64,000 nt of DNA from Anaerolineales bacterium. GTDB lineage: Bacteria; Chloroflexota; Anaerolineae; 4572-78; J111. Position numbers and translations under genes: made by a program. The stretch spans positions 930,001 through 994,000 of the forward strand of contig JABTUW010000004.1 of assembly GCA_015075185.1 (NCBI GenBank), given 5' to 3'. Below, piece by piece: positions 1-9,066 of this stretch. The notes under the pieces were generated by a model. The model saw only the letters and a program-made list of their open reading frames with translations, did not search any database and was not told the origin of the DNA. Positions within the stretch are counted from its first letter, which is position 1, and every line of letters begins with the position of its first letter.

Positions 1-827
1 GGACGAACGGCCATCGCCGGTTCCAGCAGCTCTCGGTTCAAAATGGTGTGCGGCGCGCCGGTCGAGGAAATAATAATGTCGGCGTCAATCATCGCCTCGG
101 TTAACTGCTGAAAAGTGATGGCCTGGCCACCCCAATCTTTGGCCAATTGCTCAGCATTTTTATGAGTTCGATTGGCTACGACAATTTTGGAGACGCCTCG
201 TTTCCGTAACGCCCGGACAGCAATAGCGCCCATTTCGCCGGCCCCAATCAACAAAATCTGCCGCTCCGACAGGTTATCCAACAACTGCCCAGCCAGAGCC
301 GCCGCTACCGAACTAATAGATGAAGGGTTGACGCTAATGGTTGTTTCGGTGCGGATGCGCTTACCGGCATGAATTGCCGCCCGGAATAGTGCCGACAACA
401 CCGTTCCGGCAGCTCCCTGAGACAAGGCAGCTTCGTAAGCCTCGGTAATTTGCCCTAAAATTTGCGGCTCGCCCAGCACCATCGAATCCAACCCCGCCGC
501 CACCCGGAACAAATGGCGCACCGCCTCCTCATCGTGCCGGAAGTACAGGTGTTTGACAAACAAGTTCGGGGAGACGCCACAGGCGCGGCCCAAAAAATCA
601 GTAATTGCCCGCCCGGCCACCTCCGGATCGCGTACCAGGACGTACACTTCCAGGCGGTTGCAGGTGGAGAGGATAATACCCTCACGGACATCCTCCAGAT
701 GGGCCTGGGGATGCAAGTGATCAAAATGGGTTAGGGCTGAGCGCAGCGCATTATGGCTAAAAGCCAGCTTCTCGCGCACTTCTACCGGTGCAGTTTTATG
801 ACTGAGTCCAATCAATAAAATTTTCAT
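1..827 (-). CDS. hemA: Glutamyl-tRNA reductase, 3' end cut off by the window edge
   Basis: Reduces glutamyl-tRNA to glutamate-1-semialdehyde with NADPH, the first step of C5-pathway tetrapyrrole synthesis in the cytoplasm. My translation from the ATG at 827 gives about 275 residues of a protein usually 410-450 long, so the dimerisation domain lies outside the window. The N-terminus MKILLIGLSHKTAPVEVREK is typical of the family. The catalytic cysteine is in STCNRLEVY (Cys56), followed by GEPQILGQ and the Rossmann motif GAGEMG of the NADPH domain. moeA lies upstream on the same strand after 172 bases. Family assignment is secure; only the missing C-terminus is unknown. Confidence 0.95.
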   Translation of the reverse strand, partial: MKILLIGLSHKTAPVEVREKLAFSHNALRSALTHFDHLHPQAHLEDVREGIILSTCNRLEVYVLVRDPEVAGRAITDFLGRACGVSPNLFVKHLYFRHDEEAVRHLFRVAAGLDSMVLGEPQILGQITEAYEAALSQGAAGTVLSALFRAAIHAGKRIRTETTISVNPSSISSVAAALAGQLLDNLSERQILLIGAGEMGAIAVRALRKRGVSKIVVANRTHKNAEQLAKDWGGQAITFQQLTEAMIDADIIISSTGAPHTILNRELLEPAMAVR

Positions 828-999
828 ACAAACCCTTTAAAGGATTTTAAATTCAAAGATTTTGCAAACACCATAAAACAAAAACGGTTCAATGAACAGT
901 GACAAAAGTCAGTAATAACAGGTGTCATTCGACATGAATCAACCGGTCAAGGGAGCTAACCACTGGCTTTTCCGATCAATCAGTCACTTTCCCCTATCC

Positions 1000-2226
1000 T
1001 CATTCCATCTCTACCGGCCCAAGAACAAGGGCTTCCACCACCGTTCCGGCTTCAAAATCGCCCTGGCCGTGCGGCAGGACAACCAGGCCATTGGCTCCCA
1101 CCATTGACAGCAAGCGTCCCGATCCCTGGAAGCCGGTGGTGGAGGCGAGCAACATCCCGTCACTCCGGCGAGTCAACACGACACGCTGAAATTCAGTGCG
1201 GGCGACACTGTGGCTGGTATGGTGAGCCAGGATTGCCTTTTCGCGAGGGCGATAAATCCGGGTGTGGCCGGCCATTTTTAGCAGGGCCGGGCGGACAAAA
1301 ACCTCAAAGCTGACCAGGGCGCTGACCGGGAAACCGGGCATGGCAAAGCAGGGTTTGCCGTCTACACTGGCAAAGGTGACCGGCTTGCCCGGCTTGGTAT
1401 TAACCCGGCCAAAATGGACCGTACCACGCGAAGCCAGGTAGGGCTTCACCAGGTCAAGCTGGCCCATGGACACCCCGCCGGAAGTCAGCAGAGCATCGGT
1501 CTCGGCCAGGCCTCGTTCAATTGTCGCTTGCAGGCTGTTGGCCTTATCCTTGACAATGCCCAAGTCAATGGGTTCGGCCCCAGTCTGGCGGACTGCGCCC
1601 ATCAGCGTAAAACGATTGGCGTCGCGGATTTGGCCAGGTTGGGGCGGCTCATGCGGCTCTACAATCTCGTCACCGGTGGACATCACCGCCACTTTGGGCC
1701 GCCGGTAAACAGTCACCCCGGTTTTGCCAACCGTACCCAGCAAGCCAAGTTCCGCTGGTCCCAAAACCGTCCCCCGAGGCAGGACCAGTTGGCCGATTTC
1801 GATATCCTGCCCAACTGGGCGAATATTGGAACCAAGCTGCAACTCGTCGGTCAAAAGCTGCACCTGGCCATTTGTTTCTTCGGTCTGTTCGACCATCACC
1901 ATCGTATCAGCGCCAGGCGGGATGGGAGCGCCGGTGGTCACGCGAGCGGCGGTACCTGGCTCTACCCGCACTTCAGCCATGTAGCCGGCCATCTGATCGC
2001 CAACTATCCGGCGCGGGCCGGAACTATCGGCGGCAATGACGGCAAAACCATCCACACTGGCGGCTGGGAAGGGCGGCATCGGCTCGGCGGCAAAAATATC
2101 CTCGGCCAGCACCAGGCCAAGCGCCTGATCAAAAGGCATAGTCACCGCCGGTAAAAGCTGCACGTTACGCTCAATCAGAGCCAGCGCTTCCTCAATTAAA
2201 ATCATCGGATAGGGGGATTCGGGCAT
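1000..2226 (-). CDS. moeA: Molybdopterin molybdenumtransferase MoeA
   Basis: Inserts molybdate into adenylylated molybdopterin, the last common step of molybdenum cofactor synthesis. At 408 residues it matches the usual MoeA length. Visible family motifs are VDGFAV near residue 60, STGDEI and GQIRDAN in the MoCF-like domain, SGGVSMG, FGRVNTKPGKP and GFPVSALVSF, followed by the C-terminal beta domain. No other molybdenum cofactor gene is in the window, so it is a lone moeA here. The ATG at 2226 follows a short AGG-containing leader. Upstream lies a 270-base gap with a palindromic repeat, so it probably has its own promoter. Confidence 0.95.
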   Translation of the reverse strand: MPESPYPMILIEEALALIERNVQLLPAVTMPFDQALGLVLAEDIFAAEPMPPFPAASVDGFAVIAADSSGPRRIVGDQMAGYMAEVRVEPGTAARVTTGAPIPPGADTMVMVEQTEETNGQVQLLTDELQLGSNIRPVGQDIEIGQLVLPRGTVLGPAELGLLGTVGKTGVTVYRRPKVAVMSTGDEIVEPHEPPQPGQIRDANRFTLMGAVRQTGAEPIDLGIVKDKANSLQATIERGLAETDALLTSGGVSMGQLDLVKPYLASRGTVHFGRVNTKPGKPVTFASVDGKPCFAMPGFPVSALVSFEVFVRPALLKMAGHTRIYRPREKAILAHHTSHSVARTEFQRVVLTRRSDGMLLASTTGFQGSGRLLSMVGANGLVVLPHGQGDFEAGTVVEALVLGPVEME

Positions 2227-2330
2227 AAAGTAACCTTAAACACCTCCAAATTTAACCAGAGGTAAGTATACTAACAATAGGCTAAAAGTTCAAAATTATT
2301 GAAAACTCAGAGAAAAGAGAGAAGCACTAT

Positions 2331-2443
2331 GTTTGCACTTTTGACAAAACTAAAGAAATTGGACGCGGATCGCGCGGATCGAACGGATAAAGCTTTAAGA
2401 AAAATTTGGTAAAAATCTGTGCAATTCACGAAAATCCGTGTCC
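2331..2443. repeat. Dispersed palindromic repeat, family A copy 1
   Basis: Terminal inverted repeats GGACGCGGAT (2361-2370) and ATCCGTGTCC (2434-2443) match with one mismatch. The flank from 2331 and the core CGGATCGAACGGATAAAGC recur, reversed, at 48847-48904. A third copy with perfect 10-base termini is at 13730-13800. It fills most of the gap between moeA and rpiA. No protein is encoded. I see the repeats directly; their mobility or function is unknown. Confidence 0.8.
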
Positions 2444-2498
2444 CTTAAAAAACTGCAATGATAGCAAGGGGAGATAATCTGTCTAATCTGCGGAATAT

Positions 2499-3188
2499 TT
2501 AGGGCCGCTGCATCGCCTGTAGGCCAATTTCGGTTGCTACGATTGCTTCCGTAGCCATACCTAAAAAGAGGCCGTGCTCAACTACACCGGAACGATTTTT
2601 GAGTATAGCAGCCAGTTCAGCTGGATGGTCAATACCGGTGGGGAAGCGGCAGTCGAGGATATAGTTGCCATTGTCGGTGACATAGGGTTGGGACTCGCCG
2701 CCACGAATAGCGGGTGTACAGCCCAGGCTTTCCAACCAGCGAGCCGTGGTTTTCCAACAAAACTGGACCACCTCGACCGGTACGGGGGCGCGCGTGCCCA
2801 ACTTCTCCACGACCTTGCTACCATCAGCTACGACGATGAATCTTTTAGTCGCCGACTCGATCATCTTCTCGCGCAGCAATGCCCCACCCAGGCCTTTGAT
2901 CAGGTTGAGTTGGGGATCAATCTCGTCAGCTCCATCAATCGCCAGATCAACCAGGGCATATTCGTCAAGGGTAGTTAAGGGCAAACCATATTTTGCGGCC
3001 AGCGTTACTGTACCTTCCGAAGTGGGGATACCGACAATATCGGCTAATTGTCCCGCTTGCCACAACTCGCCAATTTTCATGGTGGCATATTTGGCGCTGG
3101 AGCCGGTACCCAACCCCAGGACCATGCCGCTCTTGACCTGTTCAACCGCTTTTTCGGCGGCCTGTTTTTTGAGATCTTCAATAGTCAT
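2499..3188 (-). CDS. rpiA: Ribose-5-phosphate isomerase A
   Basis: Interconverts ribose 5-phosphate and ribulose 5-phosphate in the non-oxidative pentose phosphate pathway. Motifs GLGTGSSAKY (phosphate loop), DGADEID (catalytic Asp/Glu region) and KGLGGALLREK are intact. Length is about 229 residues from the ATG at 3188 (MTIEDLKKQA), as expected for the family. An in-frame start exists at 3218, but those ten residues would be encoded at the edge of a palindromic repeat, so I prefer 3188. Transketolase lies directly upstream on the same strand, so the two pentose phosphate genes are probably one transcript separated by the repeat. Confidence 0.95.
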   Translation of the reverse strand: MTIEDLKKQAAEKAVEQVKSGMVLGLGTGSSAKYATMKIGELWQAGQLADIVGIPTSEGTVTLAAKYGLPLTTLDEYALVDLAIDGADEIDPQLNLIKGLGGALLREKMIESATKRFIVVADGSKVVEKLGTRAPVPVEVVQFCWKTTARWLESLGCTPAIRGGESQPYVTDNGNYILDCRFPTGIDHPAELAAILKNRSGVVEHGLFLGMATEAIVATEIGLQAMQRP

Positions 3189-3210
3189 ACTTACTCTGGG
3201 AGGGTAACAA

Positions 3211-3255
3211 GGTAGCAAAGTAGCAGAACAGGTTATAATCTGCCACTTTGCTACC
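3211..3255. repeat. Palindromic repeat between transketolase and rpiA
   Basis: The arm at 3211-3227 (GGTAGCAAAGTAGCAGA) pairs with 3239-3255 at 16 of 17 positions. A further GCTACTTTGC unit follows to 3270 and overlaps the transketolase stop codon at 3266-3268. It is one of a series of different palindromes at operon junctions in this window. It could fold in the transcript between the two genes. Confidence 0.75.
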
Positions 3256-3265
3256 TGCTACTTTG

Positions 3266-5281
3266 CTATCTTTTAGATTTATCAACCGTCTCCAAAGCCC
3301 GCAGAACGACGTTATCGGTGGTGAAGCCGAAATGCTGGAAAATGGTCTTGTAAGGAGAGGATGCGCCAAAGTGATCCAGACCAATGACAACACCCTGTGG
3401 CCCGACCCAGCGCTCCCAGCCCATGGGCACGGCCGCTTCAATGGCAACACGTGCTTTAACGGTAGGCGGCAAGACCGAATCCCGGTATTCTTCCGACTGC
3501 TGTTGGAACAGTTCCCAACTGGGCATGCTGACCACCCGCGCCGCAATCCCCTGTTCGGCTAACTTAGCGTGGGCTTCAACCGCAAGCTGAACTTCTGAGC
3601 CGGTGGCAATAAGAATCACATCAGGATAGACCCGGTCAGCGTCAAGCAGAACGTAAGCGCCTTTAAGCAGGCCAGCCGCATCGCCCATTTTAGAACGGTC
3701 GTACACGGGTAGGGTTTGGCGGGTCAGCGCCAGCAGAACCGGACCATCCCGTTTTTCCAGGGCCACTTTCCAGGCCTGGACCGTTTCGTTGGCATCAGCC
3801 GGACGGATAACGATCAAGCTGGGAATAGCCCGCAGGGCCGCCAGGTGTTCGACAGGCTGGTGCGTGGGGCCATCTTCACCCAGTCCCACGCTGTCGTGGG
3901 TAAAGACAAAGATGCTGGGGAAACTGGACAAAGCCGCCAGGCGGATGGCCGGACGGCAGTAGTCGGAAAAGATGAGAAACGTGCCGCCGTAAGGGATGAC
4001 TCCGCCATGGACAGCCATGCCATTGAGCGCAGAGGCCATACCGTGTTCACGCACGCCAAAGTGAAAGTTACGCCCGGCATAACTCTGGTTGGCAAAAACA
4101 GGATAACCTTTCAAAAAGGTGTTGTTGCTGGGGGCCAGATCCGCCGAGCCGCCGATCAGCGTGGGAATTACAGGGGCAATGGCGTTGAGCACCTGGCCCG
4201 AGGCCGCCCGCGTCGCCATCCCCTTGGCATCGGCGGGAAAGACGGGCAGCGCTTCCTCCCAGCCCTCAGGCAGTTCGCCGGACAGGGCGCGGCGGAATTG
4301 TTGGGCCTCTTCGGGGTAAGCTTGAGCATAAGCCTCCAGCCGTTCTTTCCACTCAGCTTCCCACCTAGCTCCCCGGTCCACAGCCTGGCGGAAATGAGCC
4401 AGAGCTTCGTCAGGGATGTAAAACTCCCTATCCGGGTCCCAGCCATAGGCTTGTTTCGTCAGTTTGACCTCATCCGCCCCAAGCGCCTCCCCATGCACTT
4501 TGGCCGTATTAGCTTTGTTGGGGCTGCCAAAACCAATGGTGGTCCGGCAGGCGATAATCGAGGGTTTATTGGTAACAGCCTGGGCTGCCTTAATCGCCGC
4601 AGCGACGGCCTCTCGATTGTGGCCATCAATCTGCTGAGTGTGCCAGCCATACGCCTCAAAGCGTTTCATCCGGTCTTCGGTATAAGCTAAATCGGTGCTG
4701 CCGTCAATAGAAATGTGGTTGTCGTCGTAGAGGTAGATCAGCTTGCCCAGTTTCATGTGGCCGGCCATCGAGGCGGCTTCGTGGGAGATGCCTTCCATCA
4801 AATCGCCGTCGCTGCAAATGGCGTAGGTATAATGGTTGACAATCTCATGGCCGGGACGGTTGAAGGTAGCCGCCAAAAAAGCCTCGGCAATGGCCATGCC
4901 AACGCCGTTGGCAAATCCCTGGCCCAACGGGCCGGTGGTCGTTTCGACGCCGGGGGTCAGGCCATATTCCGGGTGGCCGGGGGTCACGCTGCCCCATTGG
5001 CGGAACAGTTTGAGCTGTTCCAGGGGCAAATCGTAGCCGGTCAGGTGAAGCAGGCTGTAGAGCAGCATCGAACCGTGCCCGGCCGAGAGCACAAAGCGGT
5101 CCCGGTCGGCCCAATCCGGATTGCCCGGGTTATGGCGCAAGAATTGAGTCCAGAGGACATAAGCGGCATCGGCCATGCCCATCGGCATACCGGGGTGACC
5201 AGAGTTAGCTTTTTGCACGCCATCAATGGATAAGGTGCGGATAGTGTTAACACAAAGTTCGTCGAAGGTAGAGTTAGTCAT
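3266..5281 (-). CDS. tkt: Transketolase
   Basis: Thiamine-diphosphate enzyme that moves two-carbon units between sugar phosphates. At 671 residues it is normal full length. The N-terminus has NSGHPGMPMG, and the ThDP/Mg motif GDGDLMEG (within CSDGDLMEGISHEAASM) continues to DDNHISIDG; the pyrimidine domain has FGVREHGMASALNG, followed by the C-terminal domain with ATGSEVQLAVEA. The ATG at 5281 has an AAGGAG Shine-Dalgarno about nine bases upstream. With rpiA downstream it forms a small pentose phosphate operon. Confidence 0.97.
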   Translation of the reverse strand: MTNSTFDELCVNTIRTLSIDGVQKANSGHPGMPMGMADAAYVLWTQFLRHNPGNPDWADRDRFVLSAGHGSMLLYSLLHLTGYDLPLEQLKLFRQWGSVTPGHPEYGLTPGVETTTGPLGQGFANGVGMAIAEAFLAATFNRPGHEIVNHYTYAICSDGDLMEGISHEAASMAGHMKLGKLIYLYDDNHISIDGSTDLAYTEDRMKRFEAYGWHTQQIDGHNREAVAAAIKAAQAVTNKPSIIACRTTIGFGSPNKANTAKVHGEALGADEVKLTKQAYGWDPDREFYIPDEALAHFRQAVDRGARWEAEWKERLEAYAQAYPEEAQQFRRALSGELPEGWEEALPVFPADAKGMATRAASGQVLNAIAPVIPTLIGGSADLAPSNNTFLKGYPVFANQSYAGRNFHFGVREHGMASALNGMAVHGGVIPYGGTFLIFSDYCRPAIRLAALSSFPSIFVFTHDSVGLGEDGPTHQPVEHLAALRAIPSLIVIRPADANETVQAWKVALEKRDGPVLLALTRQTLPVYDRSKMGDAAGLLKGAYVLLDADRVYPDVILIATGSEVQLAVEAHAKLAEQGIAARVVSMPSWELFQQQSEEYRDSVLPPTVKARVAIEAAVPMGWERWVGPQGVVIGLDHFGASSPYKTIFQHFGFTTDNVVLRALETVDKSKR

Positions 5282-5368
5282 TATTTGAGGCTCCTTTATT
5301 ACAATCGCCGGCAGTCTATGTTCAGCCGACGCAAAATATAGCTAGATTAAGAGGTAGGCAAAACATTA

Positions 5369-5394
5369 GCCCGAAAAAGATCACCTCTTCGGGC
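5369..5394 (-). terminator. Weak stem-loop after the ABC importer operon
   Basis: GCCCGAA (5369-5375) pairs with TTCGGGC (5388-5394), about 65 bases beyond the stop codon of the ABC ATPase gene on the minus strand. The following U-run is poor (TAATGTTTTG), so termination here is only a possibility. The rest of 5282-5460 shows no other gene. Confidence 0.35.
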
Positions 5395-5460
5395 AGGGAG
5401 AGTTTAACACAAAATTGATGCTTTTGGAAAACCAGAAGAATAAAGTAGTGGAACGTCAGG

Positions 5461-6537
5461 TCAATCGGGCAGAATGTAAGCACATTCTTCAAGCAGGCGC
5501 AGCCCAACTTCATGCCCTGCTGGATGAATGACAATATGGCGCGGGTCAGAGTTAACGATGGAGAGAGATTGACCGGCCACTTCGATATCATACTCGATCA
5601 CGCTGCCCAAATAAGAAGCCCAGCGGACCACGCCCCGATATTGCCCGCCCTGCTCAACCACCTCGATCGCTTCAGGACGAATAACCATTTTGACAGCTTG
5701 ACCAGCCTGTAAAGTGCGGTCCGGCTTTGGAACGGTCAAAACCTGGCCGAGCGCTTCCACCGTTACCGAACCGCCGTTCAGGCTGCGGACAGTAGCGGCG
5801 ACAAAGTTAGCCCGACCGATGAAATCGGCCACAAAAGTGGTCCGGGGATGGCGATAAATTTCCGGGGGTGGACCGATCTGCTCAATCCGGCCCTGATTCA
5901 TCACCACAATCCGGTCGGACAGGGTCATAGCCTCAATTTGATCGTGGGTGACATAGACACTGGTGATACCGAGGGTCTGCTGGATCCGCCGGATTTCGGT
6001 GCGCATCACTTCACGCAGCTTGGCGTCAAGGTTGGAAAGCGGCTCGTCCATGAGCAGAACCTTGGGTTCCATAACCAGGGCGCGAGCCAGAGCGACTCGC
6101 TGCTGCTGGCCGCCGGAGAGCGCATTGGGAGCGCGATTTTCCAGACCAGTCAATTCGGTCAACTCTAACACCCGGCGGACCTTCTCTTTGATGGTGTCGC
6201 CAGACAGGCGGCGGATTTTGAGACCGTAGGCGATATTTTCAAAAACGTTCAGATGAGGGAAGATGGCGTAACTTTGAAAAACCATGGCCATGTCGCGCTG
6301 GTTGGGCGGCAGGTCATTAATCGTCTCGCCGTCAAGGATAATCCGGCCTTCGGTGGGAAACTCGAAGCCGGCAATCAGGCGCAGCGTCGTCGTTTTACCG
6401 CAGCCGGAGGGACCAAGCAGGGTGACAAATTCACCTTGCTCAATACTAATATTGGCTTTATCCACCGCGCGAACTTTGCCCTCGCCGCCGCGGCCTACAA
6501 ATTCTTTGACCAAGTTTTCGAGTAGTAGAAAGCTCAC
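5461..6537 (-). CDS. ABC importer ATPase, Fe(III)/phosphonate/sugar-phosphate (AfuC/FbpC) type
   Basis: Cytoplasmic ATPase of the importer formed with the next two upstream genes. It has Walker A GPSGCGKTTT near residue 43, signature LSGGQQQR, Walker B VLLMDEPLSNLDA and H-loop THDQIEAMTL. A C-terminal TOBE-like domain spans about residues 240-358; the total of 358 fits the CUT/FbpC group. The start is GTG at 6537, preceded by AGGAG at a sensible distance. The gap to the permease gene is about 80 bases and contains a palindrome. The fold and class are certain; the substrate is not. Confidence 0.92.
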   Translation of the reverse strand: MSFLLLENLVKEFVGRGGEGKVRAVDKANISIEQGEFVTLLGPSGCGKTTTLRLIAGFEFPTEGRIILDGETINDLPPNQRDMAMVFQSYAIFPHLNVFENIAYGLKIRRLSGDTIKEKVRRVLELTELTGLENRAPNALSGGQQQRVALARALVMEPKVLLMDEPLSNLDAKLREVMRTEIRRIQQTLGITSVYVTHDQIEAMTLSDRIVVMNQGRIEQIGPPPEIYRHPRTTFVADFIGRANFVAATVRSLNGGSVTVEALGQVLTVPKPDRTLQAGQAVKMVIRPEAIEVVEQGGQYRGVVRWASYLGSVIEYDIEVAGQSLSIVNSDPRHIVIHPAGHEVGLRLLEECAYILPD

Positions 6538-6569
6538 AGATACTCTCCTAAAACGAATGGCGAATAGGC

Positions 6570-6603
6570 GAATGGCGAATAAGAGAGTCTTTATTCGCCA
6601 TTC
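6570..6603. repeat. Palindromic repeat between permease and ATPase genes
   Basis: GAATGGCGAATAA (6570-6582) and its exact complement TTATTCGCCATTC (6591-6603) form a 13-base stem with an 8-base loop. A partial extra copy (GAATGGCGAAT) starts at 6555 and TTATTCGC recurs near 6612, so the element is built from repeated units. It lies wholly between two genes of one operon. Confidence 0.8.
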
Positions 6604-6620
6604 ATCATCCGCTTATTCGC

Positions 6621-8951
6621 TCACACGTTCAAATCCACCCGCTCGCCCGCGCTGCCCAGGGTACGGCCCAAGATGAGGTAGGTCAGGCCAATCGCAGCCA
6701 GGACAATCAGGACCAGAATCATCGAGTATGCCGCCGCCAGGCTCAAGCCGCCTTGCTCGACCGCGCTCAAGATTTCAACCGTCAGGATGCGCCATTTGGG
6801 ATTCGACAGGAAAATAATGGCCGAGAGGCTCGTCATATGACGAGCAAAACTGAAGATCAGCCCGGCAATAAAGGCGGGCAAAATCAACGGGAGGGTAATG
6901 CGGCGAAAGGTATACTGCGCGTCGGCGCCCAAGTTGGCCGAGGCTTCCTCGATGGCCGGGTCAATTTGCTGCAAGGCAGCTACGCCGGCCCGCACCGATG
7001 CCGGCAAACTGCGCACGGCATAGGCAAAGATAACAATATAGGAGGTGCCTACGAGGGCCAGCGGTTCGCCTACAAAAGACAAGGCGGCACTGACACTCAG
7101 CAGCAACACGGCTACCGGCGCTCTCACCCGGCTGCCGACCTGCCCCAGAATGAAAATACCAACGGCGACAAAAGTTAAGCCCATGAGAGCGTCAGCAGGT
7201 TGCAGCATGACACCTACCTGGTCGGCCAGGCTGCTAACAAGCTTTGGCCAGTGAGGGGCCGGCAGTGTTCGTCCCCAAATAACCACAGCCTGAAGCCAGG
7301 GGCCAACCAGATTATAGATGACGAGATACAGGGCCAGCGCCAGCAGTGTGAGAGACAGAAGGCGGCGCTTCGCTGGGACTGTACCCCACCAGGTTAGCCC
7401 GGCTGCCGCCGCGAGAATAGCGGCTAAAAGATAATGCCACTCGTCAAAACTAAGCCAGGCCTTGGAGCCAGGGCCGCCAGGGAGGCGAGTTAAGAAATAG
7501 CCAATGACCGTTCCGCCCACAATAACGGCCATTCGACCCGCTGGAGAATGGGTACTAATCGAGCCAAAGTAAAAAGCCAGGATAATATAGACTAACAGCA
7601 GACTCCACCAGGGGGCTTGAATAAAAGCGATGATATAACCGATGCCCAGAATTGTGCCTGGCACCGCCCCACCCAGGTTGGAGAAAAAGTCCAAGGTCTC
7701 TTTGCCGGAAAAGGTTTTGCGCACCACCATAAAAGCGATCAGCATCCCAATCAAACCGGCCAGGGGTGTGGCGATAGCCGAGAGGAAGGTGGTATCAATG
7801 ATAGCTTCCAGGCCGCGGTTAAGGGCCAGGGCAAAATGTTGCAGGCTAAAGGAATAATCAATACCCCATAATCGCGTCAACGAGCCAACTACAATTGACG
7901 CATAAAGTCCCAGGACGAGAATCAAGGTCAGCGCACTGACCGTGATAAATGACCAGCGAATCAGCGGCTCTTTGACTGTTAGCTGGCCACCCGCCGGTTT
8001 ACCGGTCACCGAGATATAGGAGCGCCGGCTGACCCAATAGTTTTGTAACAAGAAGACGGTTAAGGTGGGGATCAACAGCACCAGTGACAGGGCCGCCCCC
8101 TTCTGTTGGTTAAATTCGCCGTTAACCGCCAGAAAAACTTCCGCCGAGAGAACCGTCGTGTTGCCGGCGATGAGCAGTGGATTGCCCAGGTCGGCCAACG
8201 ACTCGACAAAGAGTAATAAAAAGGAACCGGCCAGGCCGGGGATCAACAGGGGCAGCGTGACCGTGCGAAAGATGTGGAATTTGCTGGCGCCCATGCTGAG
8301 CGCCGCTTCTTCAAGGGAGGGATTCAGCCGCTCCAGCATGGCCCGGATAATGAGATAGGCAACCGAGAAAAAAGTGACCACCTGGACAAAAATCAAGCCG
8401 TCCAGGCCGTATATATCATTGACGCCGACAGTAAAGTCTATCCCTAAAATCTTTCGGGTAATAAGACCGTTGCGACCAAAGAGCAAAATAGCGGCAATAG
8501 CAATGGCAAAAGGGGGGGAGATAGTGGGCAATAAAGTCACAATGTGAAACAGACGGGGAAAAGGAATATTACAGCGGACAACGGTATAAGCAAACACAAA
8601 GCCCAAAAGTGTACCAATGGCCGCGCTGCCTACCCCCATTACAATTGTGTCACGTAATACATTCCAGGAATGCGTGCGATAAACCGGGTCAAAATAGCGG
8701 GCAAAATATTCCAGGTTAAAAGTACCGGCAGCCGGGTTATTACCCACAGCCGGCACAAAAAAGCCCTGGGCAATGACCCGCAGCAGCGGCAAAATCACAA
8801 ACAGGAAAATAAAGATACTGGTGAGGAGCAGTCCGGCCATGAGAATATTGTCCTGCGCAATCAAGCGAAACTCGTTGATGCGGCGAATAATATTTTCCTG
8901 GAAGCTACTTGGAGCTGTGCGGGACTTCTTTAAAGGAACTGTTTCTTGCAT
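6621..8951 (-). CDS. Double ABC permease (FbpB/AfuB type), two fused transmembrane domains
   Basis: Membrane channel of the importer. At 776 residues it holds two permease halves. The first has its EAA loop at LEEAALSMGASKFHIFRTV, the second at IEEASANLGADAQYTFRR; each half carries about six transmembrane segments, with extra hydrophobic stretches in the middle (about residues 450-620). Fused halves are normal in the Fe(III)/putrescine-like FbpB branch. It is co-oriented with the binding protein upstream and the ATPase downstream. The only unusual point is that both flanking gaps contain inverted repeats of different sequence. Confidence 0.92.
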   Translation of the reverse strand: MQETVPLKKSRTAPSSFQENIIRRINEFRLIAQDNILMAGLLLTSIFIFLFVILPLLRVIAQGFFVPAVGNNPAAGTFNLEYFARYFDPVYRTHSWNVLRDTIVMGVGSAAIGTLLGFVFAYTVVRCNIPFPRLFHIVTLLPTISPPFAIAIAAILLFGRNGLITRKILGIDFTVGVNDIYGLDGLIFVQVVTFFSVAYLIIRAMLERLNPSLEEAALSMGASKFHIFRTVTLPLLIPGLAGSFLLLFVESLADLGNPLLIAGNTTVLSAEVFLAVNGEFNQQKGAALSLVLLIPTLTVFLLQNYWVSRRSYISVTGKPAGGQLTVKEPLIRWSFITVSALTLILVLGLYASIVVGSLTRLWGIDYSFSLQHFALALNRGLEAIIDTTFLSAIATPLAGLIGMLIAFMVVRKTFSGKETLDFFSNLGGAVPGTILGIGYIIAFIQAPWWSLLLVYIILAFYFGSISTHSPAGRMAVIVGGTVIGYFLTRLPGGPGSKAWLSFDEWHYLLAAILAAAAGLTWWGTVPAKRRLLSLTLLALALYLVIYNLVGPWLQAVVIWGRTLPAPHWPKLVSSLADQVGVMLQPADALMGLTFVAVGIFILGQVGSRVRAPVAVLLLSVSAALSFVGEPLALVGTSYIVIFAYAVRSLPASVRAGVAALQQIDPAIEEASANLGADAQYTFRRITLPLILPAFIAGLIFSFARHMTSLSAIIFLSNPKWRILTVEILSAVEQGGLSLAAAYSMILVLIVLAAIGLTYLILGRTLGSAGERVDLNV

Positions 8952-8993
8952 TAAATGTATTTATCCGGCTGGTTTGGGTGTGGGTTGCCCGGC

Positions 8994-9051
8994 GTGAAAC
9001 GTGAAACGTGATGAATAGACACTGCAGGGGTCTTCACGTTTCACGTTTCAC
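8994..9051. repeat. Palindromic repeat between binding-protein and permease genes
   Basis: GTGAAACGTGAAACGTGA (8994-9011) is exactly complementary to 9034-9051, an 18-base perfect stem with a 22-base loop. Each arm is itself a tandem GTGAAAC repeat. It lies between the stop codon of the binding protein and the permease start, so it may adjust the expression ratio between the two genes. Confidence 0.85.
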
Positions 9052-9066
9052 ACTTTAACTCGAAGC

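Noticed and set aside
2331..2443. Possible CRISPR array or tRNA in the repeat-rich gaps
   Set aside because: No regularly spaced direct repeats of 24-37 bases and no cloverleaf or T-loop motif were found; the repeats are single inverted elements.
3716..4690. A 324-codon frame antisense to transketolase
   Set aside because: It is the mirror of a highly conserved gene; its composition follows the codon bias of transketolase and it shows no motif.
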